Of a stretch of 15,430 nucleotides of DNA, positions 1 to 6,931 are shown piece after piece (position 1 is the stretch's first letter; each line of letters opens with the position of its first letter). This DNA is from Betaproteobacteria bacterium (GTDB lineage Bacteria > Pseudomonadota > Gammaproteobacteria > Burkholderiales > Ferrovaceae), in NCBI GenBank assembly GCA_028870615.1, contig JAGWPH010000166.1, positions 1 to 15,430 on the forward strand, written 5' to 3'. The position numbers were made by a program, and so were the translations under genes. The notes beneath the pieces were generated by a model. It was not told the DNA's origin, did no database searches, and saw only the letters and a program-made list of their open reading frames with translations.

Positions 1-1744
1 GATACTCGTGAATCGATGAGCGGGTTGGTGCCGCGATCTGGATGAACGTAAAACGTCCAACCCATTCCGGCTTCAGTTCAAAAAGTCGTTCAACTGCATT
101 GAAGCGTTCGATAATACCTTTTGTGTAGTCAAGCCGATCAACGCCGATGCCAATCAGTTGGTCGGTTGGGAGGTTGTTGTTTGCTCTGACTTCCGCGCGG
201 CAGATTTCAGCCGGCTTTTGCATTAGTTCTTGCGCAGGTGGCCAGTCGATCGAAATGGGGTAACGATGCACGGCCGTTTGTTTTCCACCAAGAGTTACGG
301 AGAACGATTCACGATCCACGCGGGCTTCCACAAAGCGTTCTATGGTTTCTACGAAGTTATTGCAGTGAAACTGGGTGTGAAAGCCGAGTATGTTGCTGCC
401 CAGTAGGCCAGTGATAATTTCCTCACGCCATGGACAAATTGCGAAGGATTCAGGGTTTGGCCACGGGATATGCCAAAAAGTAATAATGGTGGCGTTGGGC
501 AACTTCTCACGGACCATTCGCGGTACCAGTGAGAGGTGGTAATCCTGTACTAGAACGATTGGATCCTTGATTTTGGACTGTTGAACGATAGCCTGCGCAA
601 ACTTACGATTGACGGCCACATAGGAATCCCAATCGCTGGTACGAAAAGTAGGGCGGACATGGGCAATGTGACATAAAGGCCAAATCCCCTCATTGGAAAA
701 CCCGTCGTAATAGCCTTTTTCCTCCTCACTGGTGAGCCAAAGTCGATAAAGCCGGTATGCCGGCTTTTCGGGTGGGACGGCCACACAGCCATCATTGTCA
801 ACAGTTTCACGATCAGCCGAACCGCTACCATGCGCGATCCATGTACCGGAACAAGCGCGCATGATCGGTTCCAGTGCGGTCACAAGCCCACTGGCCGGGC
901 GCCGGACTTCGATGCGTCCTCCGTGCATTTCATGAACATAGGGTTCGCGATTTGAGACGACAATGATGTCGTCATCGCGAAGTTCGCCAAAAAGTATTGT
1001 GCGCAGGGTTTCGGCATTCCAGGTTATTTGCGATTCGTCTCGAGTGCGATGCTCAGACTCAAGATCTTGAATCAACCGCTTAAGATCCCGGGCAATGGGA
1101 CGAAGTTCGGATGAATGCCCTGAAGTGCCGGGCTCGCGAAACAAACCTTCACCACGCATGAGCGCGCGAGTTCCCTGTATCCAGCCGCGCCAACTCAGTT
1201 GTGCGATGGCTACCGTAATCAGCGAAACAGCAAACGCCAGACCAGTAAAAAAATAAAAAATATAGCGCTTGGTTTGTTCTGAACGTCGTTCATTGAAACT
1301 TAGATCATGTACCAGAATCAAGCGACCGTCGGGATTTATATCGGTAGGCAATGGCCTGACGGCAACATGAAACGAGCTATACTTTCCGGGTACAGTACGG
1401 ACTACTTCCGCGTCAGAATAATCTTCCAAATTACTGCAACTGATCGACTTTGGCATCGTCAACGTGGCAATCATCGCCGACGTTTTTGAACTGCAATAAC
1501 CCAACGCATGCAGGCGTTCATCTTGTGTAATGCGCGTGAAGAAGGCCACCATTTTGCTCTTTGAATCAGTTATCAGCTGATCATGGATGGATTCTTGTAT
1601 GCTGCTGACAATAATGGATGACCGGCTGTCCATATCTCGCAATGACCAGTTCAGCATGAGTTTGTCTACGAAAGGCATCAAACCATAAGCGAAGATGGCC
1701 AATACGATGAGCAACGGTATGATGAAGCGAAGGGAAAGTCGCAT
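1..1744 (-). CDS. Membrane-anchored trehalose-6-phosphate synthase-type glycosyltransferase (GT20), 3' end missing
   Basis: The frame is open from the ATG at 1744 to the window edge, giving 581 residues with no stop. From about residue 255 it is a GT20 (OtsA-like) domain: VVSNREP (262-268) at the N-terminal sugar-phosphate loop, SGL (285-287) where OtsA has GGL, QDYHL (400-404), WH (424-425) and VDRLDYTKG (535-543), whose Arg and Lys bind the nucleotide-sugar phosphates in OtsA. The family transfers glucose from a nucleotide sugar to glucose-6-phosphate. The extra N-terminus has two hydrophobic helices (about 7-25 and 161-184) around an extracytoplasmic domain of about 130 residues containing two cysteines (84, 103), then a HAMP-like linker (186-250). 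Soluble OtsA lacks all of this, so a membrane-tethered, possibly signal-gated enzyme is inferred. The Shine-Dalgarno is weak. glgC lies upstream on the same strand. A glucosylglycerol-phosphate synthase is the alternative, but the segment near 570 (IQIAAPTR) reads more like OtsA. Confidence 0.88.
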   Translation of the reverse strand, partial: MRLSLRFIIPLLIVLAIFAYGLMPFVDKLMLNWSLRDMDSRSSIIVSSIQESIHDQLITDSKSKMVAFFTRITQDERLHALGYCSSKTSAMIATLTMPKSISCSNLEDYSDAEVVRTVPGKYSSFHVAVRPLPTDINPDGRLILVHDLSFNERRSEQTKRYIFYFFTGLAFAVSLITVAIAQLSWRGWIQGTRALMRGEGLFREPGTSGHSSELRPIARDLKRLIQDLESEHRTRDESQITWNAETLRTILFGELRDDDIIVVSNREPYVHEMHGGRIEVRRPASGLVTALEPIMRACSGTWIAHGSGSADRETVDNDGCVAVPPEKPAYRLYRLWLTSEEEKGYYDGFSNEGIWPLCHIAHVRPTFRTSDWDSYVAVNRKFAQAIVQQSKIKDPIVLVQDYHLSLVPRMVREKLPNATIITFWHIPWPNPESFAICPWREEIITGLLGSNILGFHTQFHCNNFVETIERFVEARVDRESFSVTLGGKQTAVHRYPISIDWPPAQELMQKPAEICRAEVRANNNLPTDQLIGIGVDRLDYTKGIIERFNAVERLFELKPEWVGRFTFIQIAAPTRSSIHEY

Positions 1745-1800
1745 TCTCTAAATCCAGGAGCCTTTGTGGGTATGGGTAAGTAAAAACGGCGAGGTCACCG

Positions 1801-1848
1801 CAGTTTTTTGTCTACCAAGAGGTGGCACTTATGCTACCAGTTTTTTGT
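1801..1848. repeat. Two direct copies of CAGTTTTTTGT
   Basis: The 11-mer CAGTTTTTTGT occurs at 1801-1811 and again at 1838-1848, 37 bp apart start to start, in the 208-bp gap between glgC and the GT20 gene. Read on the coding strand these are two A6 tracts lying 57-105 nt upstream of the GT20 start codon. They could be a regulator or nucleoid-protein site in the leader or promoter. The sequence shows only the repeat. Confidence 0.5.
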
Positions 1849-1856
1849 GTGTTCAG

Positions 1857-1872
1857 CATCAGACTACTGATG
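1857..1872. other. Short hairpin in the glgC-GT20 gap
   Basis: CATCAG (1857-1862) and CTGATG (1867-1872) pair around the 4-nt loop ACTA. No U-tract follows on the minus strand, so it is not an obvious intrinsic terminator. Nothing else recognisable was found between 1745 and 1952. Confidence 0.35.
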
Positions 1873-1952
1873 ACCCGGACGGGTGCAGGTCCGTTATGTG
1901 TACTGGTGGATTGATGACAGCCACACACTAAAAATGATCGCAGTTCAAAAAT

Positions 1953-3236
1953 TCAGGTTGGGTAGCGGCTCTGTCCAAGCATGTCAGGTGTAATCAGGGT
2001 AACGCCACTCTTCTCCGATACATGGAAGCGTTTGCGGTCATTATCAGGATTAAGCCCCACTTCCATGCCGTCTGGAATGACGCACCCCCTGTCCACGATG
2101 ACGCGCTTCAGGAAAACCCTTTCCCCAATCCTGACATTGGGAAAAATGACACTGTCCTCCACGGTGCTGTAGCTATTGACATGCACATCAAAAAAAAGGA
2201 CAGAGCGGCAAACCGAAGCGCCACTGACAATAACCCCATCAGAAATGATTGAGTCAACCGCACTACCCCGCCGGCATTCATCATCGAACACGAACTTGGC
2301 AGGAGGCCACTGCTCCTGGTAAGTCCAGATGGGCCAGACCTTGTCATACTGATTCAACTCTGGCGTCACTTTGGTCATTTCCATGTTGGCATCCCAGTAG
2401 GCATCGATGGTGCCTACATCTCGCCAATAACATGTGGTGCCGTCATTGCCGACACAGCTGTCATCGAAGTGGTGGGCGTAGACGCGATAGTTGGAAATCA
2501 GGTAAGGAATGATGTCGTGGCCAAAATCATGGGAAGAGTGCTGATCATGAGCATCGCGTAGCAGTTGTTCATACAGGAAATGGGTATTGAACACATAAAT
2601 TCCCATGCTGGCCAAGGCCTTGTCGGGATGGCTCGGCATCGGCGTTGGCTCTTTCAGTTTTTCCTGGAAACCCACCACGCGGTTAGTGGAATTGACAGAC
2701 ATCACGCCAAATGCCGTGGCATCGGCCAAGGGCACAGTGAGACAGGCAATGCTCATATCCGCCTGGCAGCGAACATGTCCGGCCAGCATCTTGCCGTAAT
2801 CCATCTTGTAAATGTGATCGCCCGCCAGGATGATGACAAACTCCGGATTGTGGGACCGCAGTATATCGATGTTCTGGAACACTGCATCCGCCGTTCCCTT
2901 GTACCATTGTTCTTCGATGCGCTGTTGCGCCGGCAACACTTCGACAAACTCATTGAACTCGCCATGCATGAAGCTCCAGCCCCGTTGGATATGCTGGATA
3001 AGGCTGTGTGCCTTGTACTGGGTGAGCACACCGACGCGTCGTATCCCTGAATTGATGCAATTGGAAAGTGGGAAATCGATGATGCGGAATTTGCCGCCAA
3101 ACGGCAGCGCGGGTTTGGCGCGCCACTGGGTCAGATCTTTCAGACGTGTGCCACGCCCCCCTGCAAGAATCAGAGCCACCGTGCTTTTGGTGAGTGCACT
3201 GACAAAGCGTTCTGATTTGTGATCTTGCGGTAACAT
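1953..3236 (-). CDS. glgC: Glucose-1-phosphate adenylyltransferase (ADP-glucose pyrophosphorylase)
   Basis: This cytoplasmic enzyme makes ADP-glucose from ATP and glucose-1-phosphate, the committed step of bacterial glycogen synthesis. The 427-residue product is close to the 431 of E. coli GlgC and colinear with it. The nucleotide-binding signature [11 protein letters not shown] is at 22-32, followed by [17 protein letters not shown] (39-55). The catalytic-site AGDHIYK motif has its Asp near 140, and FQEKLKEP near 190-197 carries the glucose-1-phosphate-binding Lys. SMGIYVF and YWRDVGT are also present. The C-terminal third has the left-handed beta-helix character of the allosteric domain. 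The start is fixed by a strong GGGGGGAG Shine-Dalgarno (3242-3249, 5-nt spacing). A GT20 glycosyltransferase follows 208 bp downstream on the same strand. No glycogen synthase or branching enzyme is in the window, so the ADP-glucose might feed that neighbour. Confidence 0.97.
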   Translation of the reverse strand: MLPQDHKSERFVSALTKSTVALILAGGRGTRLKDLTQWRAKPALPFGGKFRIIDFPLSNCINSGIRRVGVLTQYKAHSLIQHIQRGWSFMHGEFNEFVEVLPAQQRIEEQWYKGTADAVFQNIDILRSHNPEFVIILAGDHIYKMDYGKMLAGHVRCQADMSIACLTVPLADATAFGVMSVNSTNRVVGFQEKLKEPTPMPSHPDKALASMGIYVFNTHFLYEQLLRDAHDQHSSHDFGHDIIPYLISNYRVYAHHFDDSCVGNDGTTCYWRDVGTIDAYWDANMEMTKVTPELNQYDKVWPIWTYQEQWPPAKFVFDDECRRGSAVDSIISDGVIVSGASVCRSVLFFDVHVNSYSTVEDSVIFPNVRIGERVFLKRVIVDRGCVIPDGMEVGLNPDNDRKRFHVSEKSGVTLITPDMLGQSRYPT

Positions 3237-3321
3237 GGCTGCTCCCCCCAGGTGCGCTATATTTGCAGACAGGCAGCGTGATCCTGCATGGTATTACGAA
3301 TGAATCGGAGCGGCTATTTTG

Positions 3322-3346
3322 ACACTGAACTTGTAACTTTCAGTGT
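3322..3346. promoter_or_regulatory. 8-bp inverted repeat upstream of glgC
   Basis: ACACTGAA (3322-3329) and TTCAGTGT (3339-3346) are perfect inverted arms around a 9-nt spacer, 86-110 nt upstream of the glgC start. The position suits an operator, or the boundary between glgC and the decayed recombinase region. No oligo-U follows the arms on either strand, which argues against a terminator. Confidence 0.4.
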
Positions 3347-3425
3347 GGGGAATGTATCAAGTTATGAAATTTGAGAAAAATAGAGCGGTGAGATATTGGG
3401 CAACTTGCGGCCGAGGCTGTAATAG

Positions 3426-4194
3426 GATGACCCCATCGATGTGGTGGTGGTCTACAAGATCGACTGCCTGTCCCGTTCGTTGTCTAATTTTGCCAAGATC
3501 GTCGATCTGTTTGATGCCCACGGTATGACCTTCGTGTCCGTGACCCGGCAATTCAACACCACCACCAGCATGGGGCGCCTGACGCTCAATATCCTGCTGT
3601 CCTTCGCCCAATTCGAGCGTGAGGTCACCGGAGAACGGACCCGCGACAAGCCGGCGGCCAGCAAGGCCAAGAGGATGTGGATGGGGGGGCATGCCGCCCT
3701 TGGGCTACGATGTCAGGGAGCGCAAGCTGGTGGTCAACGAACCGGAGGTGGCGCAGGTGCATCGAATCCTACAGGAGCCGGAGATGATCATCGGCGTCTG
3801 GCAGGCCAGCATGGCCATGGGAGACTGCGAGGAACTGGACGAGCCCACGGTACTGGTGGCCATGCGCCAAAGTGGAAATCGGTTTGGCTAGCGAACCCCG
3901 CCAGTTTGAAGCAGGCGGGCGATCCGTGACCTTTGTGCCTTTGGCGATCAAGCGCCGCCACTATAGCAAGGTGTTGGTGCCACCACCGGGAGCCACAAAC
4001 ATCAAGATCAAATCGTCGTTCGATCTGCCCCTGATCCGAACCCTGGGTAAAGCATTCTACTGGCAGCGGCTGCTGGATTCCAGCGAGGTCGCCAACCACA
4101 CAATCTCAATCTGCATGCGGTGTGTGGGCGGCAGACTGTAGTGCCAGTGGACTGGGAGGAACAGCGGGGTCTTTTGGGGTTCGTCCCACCGTAG
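3426..4194 (+). pseudogene. Decayed large serine recombinase (resolvase/invertase family)
   Basis: Several frames together spell one recombinase. From 3426 frame 3 reads DVVVVYKIDCLSRSL, then SFAQFEREVTGERTRDK, the resolvase core. The N-terminus with the catalytic serine is absent (a TAG precedes at 3423), and the usual Arg of the DRLxR motif is Cys. A frameshift at the G7 run (about 3682-3688) moves to PPLGYDVRERKLVVNEPEV. Another near 3868 moves to the C-terminal part, with VPLAIKRRH and ALYWQRLLDS-like segments. A third jump at about 4087-4093 leads to GRQPHNLNLHAV-type sequence and VPVDWEEQRGLLGF, ending with the TAG at 4192. The part between RLLDS and RQP, the helix-turn-helix region in relatives, is deleted. 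It is not functional. Confidence 0.85.
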
Positions 4195-4266
4195 CCGATG
4201 CGGACGGTGGCGTTATTCGACGGGTGCCGACTGTCTCAGTTGTGCCCAGTTGCCTGTTACGAATAG

Positions 4267-4297
4267 CTAAAAAGCCCTTGGCAGTCAGTCGGCTTTC
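4267..4297 (-). terminator. Probable intrinsic terminator of nhaA
   Basis: On the minus strand AAAGCC (4296-4291) pairs with GGCTTT (4276-4271) around a 14-nt loop and is followed by further T residues (CTTTTTAG). It lies about 35-60 nt past the nhaA stop codon. The stem is short and partly A-T, so strength is uncertain. The rest of 4195-4329 shows nothing recognisable. Confidence 0.45.
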
Positions 4298-4329
4298 ACG
4301 ATAGCGGCCATATAAAAATCGTCATTAGT

Positions 4330-5508
4330 TTAGTTCTGCTTCAGCAGCCAACTTCGGCTGAAAAGTCTCAGCCAAAGAAAGCCGAGTGTTCCTGCAACAA
4401 AAGATGCCAGTAGGATTGCCATTTTTGAGGCATTGATAACTTCCGCGTTGCCGGTAAATGCTAGATTGGTGATGAAGATGGACATCGTAAAGCCAATACC
4501 GCCCAGAAGGCCCGCTCCGAAGATATGAGGCCACCTCAGGTCAGACGGAAGTCGACAGACGCCAATAGCTACAGCAAGGAAGCTCGCCAGGGTAATGCCG
4601 ATCGGTTTGCCCATTACCAAGCCAGCGATGATGCCCCAACTATTGGTACTCGACAGATCCTCTTGCCATTCTGAGCCAATCACAATCCCGGTGTTGGCCA
4701 AAGCAAATATCGGAAGGATGACGAACGCGACCGGTTTGTGCAGGAAGTGTTCCAGACGGTGCGAAGGGGACTCCTCGTCCTCAGCCTTGGCAGAAAATGG
4801 AATGGCGAATGCAAGCAGTACACCTGCAATAGTGGCATGAACACCGGACCTGAACATTAAAAACCACATCAGAGCGCCGCCCAACAGGTAGGGAAACAAC
4901 GACATCACCTTGAATGTGCGATTGAGCAGGACGAGCAAGGCGAATACGACCAGCGCACCCAATAAATAGGCCAAAGCTAATTGCGCAGTATAAAACAAGG
5001 CAATCACGATAATTGCGCCAAGGTCGTCCATCACTGCCAACGCGGTCAAGAAGATCTTGAGAGATGCAGGTACCCGACTGCCAAGTAATGCCAGCACGCC
5101 AAGCGCAAAAGCGATGTCTGTTGCCATCGGTATGCCGGTTCCAGCCTGTGTTAGGGTCCCGGCATTCAACTTGAGGTGAATCCATGCTGGGACACCAATG
5201 CCACCGATTGCAGCGACAATAGGCAACAGTGCATTTTTGAAGTTGGAAAGTTCGCCGCTGTATAGTTCGCGCTCCAACTCCAGGCCGACAAACAGGAAAA
5301 AAACCGCCATTAGCGCATCGTTAATCCAATGTTCTACACTCAAGCCAGCAACATTGCTACTCCAGAGCTCCAGATAGTCGGGCCCGATGAATGAATTGGC
5401 AATAGCAAGCGACACAGACGTACAAACAATCAGGAAAATGCCACTAGACTTTTCCGACTCGAAAAAATTATTGAATGTTCTGGAAAGCATCGTCTGGATA
5501 TCGGCCAT
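4330..5508 (-). CDS. nhaA: Na+/H+ antiporter NhaA
   Basis: This inner-membrane antiporter exports Na+ (or Li+) in exchange for protons, serving pH and sodium homeostasis. The 392-residue product matches the family length (E. coli 388) and has about a dozen hydrophobic segments. The diagnostic motifs are present: ATDIAFALGVLALLG with Asp131 (E. coli D133), AVMDDLGAI with the paired aspartates 161-162 (E. coli D163/D164, the ion-binding site), GKPIG with Lys301 (E. coli K300) and GGIGFTMSIFI near the end. It appears intact. The Shine-Dalgarno is weak (AAAGAAAATA before the ATG). The gene stands alone between a recombinase remnant downstream and about 400 bp of hairpin-rich non-coding DNA upstream. 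It may have travelled with the mobile remnants, but nothing in its sequence proves that. Confidence 0.97.
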   Translation of the reverse strand: MADIQTMLSRTFNNFFESEKSSGIFLIVCTSVSLAIANSFIGPDYLELWSSNVAGLSVEHWINDALMAVFFLFVGLELERELYSGELSNFKNALLPIVAAIGGIGVPAWIHLKLNAGTLTQAGTGIPMATDIAFALGVLALLGSRVPASLKIFLTALAVMDDLGAIIVIALFYTAQLALAYLLGALVVFALLVLLNRTFKVMSLFPYLLGGALMWFLMFRSGVHATIAGVLLAFAIPFSAKAEDEESPSHRLEHFLHKPVAFVILPIFALANTGIVIGSEWQEDLSSTNSWGIIAGLVMGKPIGITLASFLAVAIGVCRLPSDLRWPHIFGAGLLGGIGFTMSIFITNLAFTGNAEVINASKMAILLASFVAGTLGFLWLRLFSRSWLLKQN

Positions 5509-5660
5509 TATTTTCTTTGTTGTAAGGCAAGGTAAAAGTATCAGTATAAGGTATCCACTCTCTTTCCCTGACAGCCAGAAAGGTTATAGATTTCAGAGAA
5601 CCAATTACACTGCCTATTAAAATGGAGTGGACATTATTTTTTCGTAATTTGGTAAATATC

Positions 5661-5678
5661 AGCTTCAGAGTTGAAGCT
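5661..5678. repeat. Inverted repeat AGCTTCA-GAGT-TGAAGCT
   Basis: Perfect 7-bp arms around a 4-nt loop. It lies about 150 bp upstream of nhaA and 22 bp before a second hairpin. Confidence 0.5.
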
Positions 5679-5700
5679 CGACAGACGGCTTATGGAAAGA

Positions 5701-5718
5701 CCGACTGAGAACAGTCGG
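5701..5718. repeat. Inverted repeat CCGACTG-AGAA-CAGTCGG
   Basis: Perfect 7-bp G+C-rich arms with a 4-nt loop. On the minus strand it is followed by TCTTTCC, so it could act as a weak terminator for the toxin-antitoxin operon, whose last gene ends at 5905. It could also be the relic of an element end. Confidence 0.5.
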
Positions 5719-5904
5719 CCTTGAATATTGGTGATGTAGTCACCACCGGGTTCAAACCACGTCTGTATTGCGATTGCGGAAATGTGCAGGTTAATGCGGA
5801 ACGCTGTGGAATCAAAACATTACCGCCAGAAATCTTGCCTGTTTTTGCATGCACTTGGCGCCCGCTGCGTGCATCTGCTCGACAGTCAAACGGTGTTCCT
5901 GGAT

Positions 5905-6240
5905 TCAAACCGCGAACAGCACCGATAGCTGTCCCACGGGGTGGGCGGCGTCGCGCGGGCGAATGACGATTTCGACATCGCGGTCGAGTTGCGTCATGAA
6001 GTGCAGCAGTCGTTCCGAGGAGAAACGGTTCAGCTTGTAATGCTTGAGTTCCGAGACATGGGGCTGGGGGATGCCGAACAGCGCTGCGGCTGCCACTTGG
6101 GTCATGCGTTTGTTCTTGATGATCTCGTTTACCCGCATGGCGAGTTGCACCCGCAGCTTGCGTTCCGCCGCATCGGCATAACCCAGATCGCGGAATACAT
6201 CGCCAGTGCCCGCGTCCACCGTTTCAATTGTCTTTGCCAT
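5905..6240 (-). CDS. XRE-family helix-turn-helix antitoxin (HigA-like)
   Basis: This is a 111-residue DNA-binding protein and the expected antitoxin of the upstream toxin gene. After a variable N-terminus (VFRDLGYADAAERKLRVQLA), a helix-turn-helix runs through VNEIIKNKRMTQVAAAALFGIPQPHVSEL, the pattern of HigA-type antitoxins. The C-terminal FSSERLLHFMTQLDRDVEIVIRP is also typical. The ATG at 6240 is preferred over the in-frame ATG at 6252, because the GAGGT ribosome site (6246-6250) lies between them and is well spaced only for 6240. This start overlaps the toxin's 3' end by 17 nt, so the pair is translationally coupled in toxin-first order, as in higBA. It probably represses the shared promoter through the inverted repeat at 6612-6631. 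Confidence 0.88.
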   Translation of the reverse strand: MAKTIETVDAGTGDVFRDLGYADAAERKLRVQLAMRVNEIIKNKRMTQVAAAALFGIPQPHVSELKHYKLNRFSSERLLHFMTQLDRDVEIVIRPRDAAHPVGQLSVLFAV

Positions 6241-6601
6241 AGCGTACCTCATAGTCTGTTTGTGCCCTTTTTAGGCGCTCGCGTACCAAATCCACATCGT
6301 TCCTGGCCGTGCGGATGCCGGACGGGGATTTCTTCTGAAAGCAGTGCAGCACATAAACCGCTTTCACAAATCGCACCATGTAGGCCACGCGGTAAGTGTC
6401 GCCGCGATGATCCTCGACAATCTCGAACACGCCCGGCCCTTCGCCCTTCCAGGGCTTGGCCGATGGCGGTATGCCACCCAGCTGCACCACGCCCAGCGCA
6501 TAACCGAAGTCGCCCACCGCCTCGCCGGGAAAGGCCAGCAAGTCTTTCCTAGCCGACCCGACCCAATGGAGCGGCTTTTCCTGGGAGACAACGGGTTTCA
6601 T
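6224..6601 (-). CDS. RelE/HigB-type toxin (phage Gp49-like)
   Basis: This 125-residue basic protein is of the Gp49/HigB class within the RelE/ParE superfamily. Members cleave mRNA on the ribosome. The sequence reads HWVGSARKDLLAFPGEA at the start of the domain, then GYALGVVQLGG, KPWKGEGPGVFEIVE, YRVAYMVRF and VYVLHCFQKKSPSG, the order and wording of this family. The C-terminal RNDVDLVRERLKRA helix completes it. The frame is open further upstream to 6724, but that part overlaps the recombinase remnant and lacks family similarity, so the ATG at 6601 is used. A near-consensus promoter ends only 7 nt before this ATG and no Shine-Dalgarno is visible, so the mRNA may be leaderless. It appears intact. 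Confidence 0.9.
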   Translation of the reverse strand: MKPVVSQEKPLHWVGSARKDLLAFPGEAVGDFGYALGVVQLGGIPPSAKPWKGEGPGVFEIVEDHRGDTYRVAYMVRFVKAVYVLHCFQKKSPSGIRTARNDVDLVRERLKRAQTDYEVRYGKDN

Positions 6602-6637
6602 TGAGGCAATTATATACCACTTACGGTATATTGTCGG
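6602..6637 (-). promoter_or_regulatory. Promoter and operator of the toxin-antitoxin operon
   Basis: On the minus strand CCGACA (6637-6632) and a perfect TATAAT (6614-6609) are 17 bp apart, close to a sigma-70 promoter. A perfect inverted repeat ATATACC-6 nt-GGTATAT (6612-6631) fills the spacer and overlaps the -10. That is the expected position for autorepression by the antitoxin. Only 7 nt separate the -10 from the toxin ATG. Confidence 0.75.
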
Positions 6638-6675
6638 ATGCTGTAAAAAGTCCTTGACCTGAGCGTTCCGGGTAG

Positions 6676-6858
6676 CCGAAAACGGGGTGGGTGTGCGAGG
6701 TGCTGCGCATGACCCAACTGGCACAGGACATCATTCGGGCGATCCTCGATGGTCGACAGCCACGGCATTTGAACCTGCACGCAGTTCGTGGCCGATAGGC
6801 CGAGGTGCCGCTGGGTTGGCGGGAACAGCGGGAGCTATGAGGATTCATCGCGAGCTAG
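6676..6858 (+). pseudogene. C-terminal remnant of a second serine recombinase
   Basis: Frame 1 reads VCEVLRMTQLAQDIIRAIL, then DGRQPRHLNLHAVRGR, a TAG at 6796, AEVPLGWREQREL, a TGA at 6838, GFIAS and a TAG at 6856. This is the C-terminal tail of the same recombinase family as the remnant ending at 4194, where the corresponding words are RQPHNLNLHAV and VPVDWEEQRGLLGF. Two in-frame stops and loss of everything upstream make it a dead fragment. It retains the DNA-binding stretch that the first remnant has lost, and it is diverged enough to be a separate copy rather than a recent duplication. Confidence 0.8.
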
Positions 6859-6931
6859 GCAATCACATAAACGAATTCCGACTTAGCCATCTTTGTCTCC
6901 CCCGACGCTCGTAGCTAGTCGTGACGATCAC

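Larger units (their letters stand above)
5509..5904. other. Non-coding interval upstream of nhaA with clustered inverted repeats
   Basis: No convincing gene is seen in this 396-bp stretch. The nhaA-proximal part (5509-5660) is A+T-rich and should hold the nhaA promoter, but no clear -35/-10 pair stands out. Beyond it are consecutive inverted repeats listed separately, plus a weaker GGTGA/TCACC pair near 5730-5744 and ATGCAC/GTGCAT arms near 5850-5875. Short open frames here have no ribosome binding site or recognisable protein. Confidence 0.6.

Noticed and set aside
550..831. 93-residue minus-strand ORF
   Set aside because: It lies inside the GT20 gene in another frame of the same strand; the real frame is open from 1744 to the window edge and carries the family motifs.
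2565..3050. 161-residue plus-strand ORF
   Set aside because: Antisense shadow of glgC, with no ribosome site and no recognisable family.
5721..5966. 81-residue plus-strand ORF containing TGFKPR and PGFKPR
   Set aside because: The repeated TTCAAACC words resemble tRNA T-loops, but no cloverleaf can be formed. The ORF overlaps the antitoxin's 3' end and lacks a ribosome site.
5941..6552. 203-residue plus-strand ORF
   Set aside because: Antisense shadow of the toxin-antitoxin genes, whose minus-strand products match known families.
6602..6724. Upstream extension of the toxin ORF to 6724
   Set aside because: It overlaps the recombinase remnant and the promoter/operator, and the family similarity begins only after the ATG at 6601.
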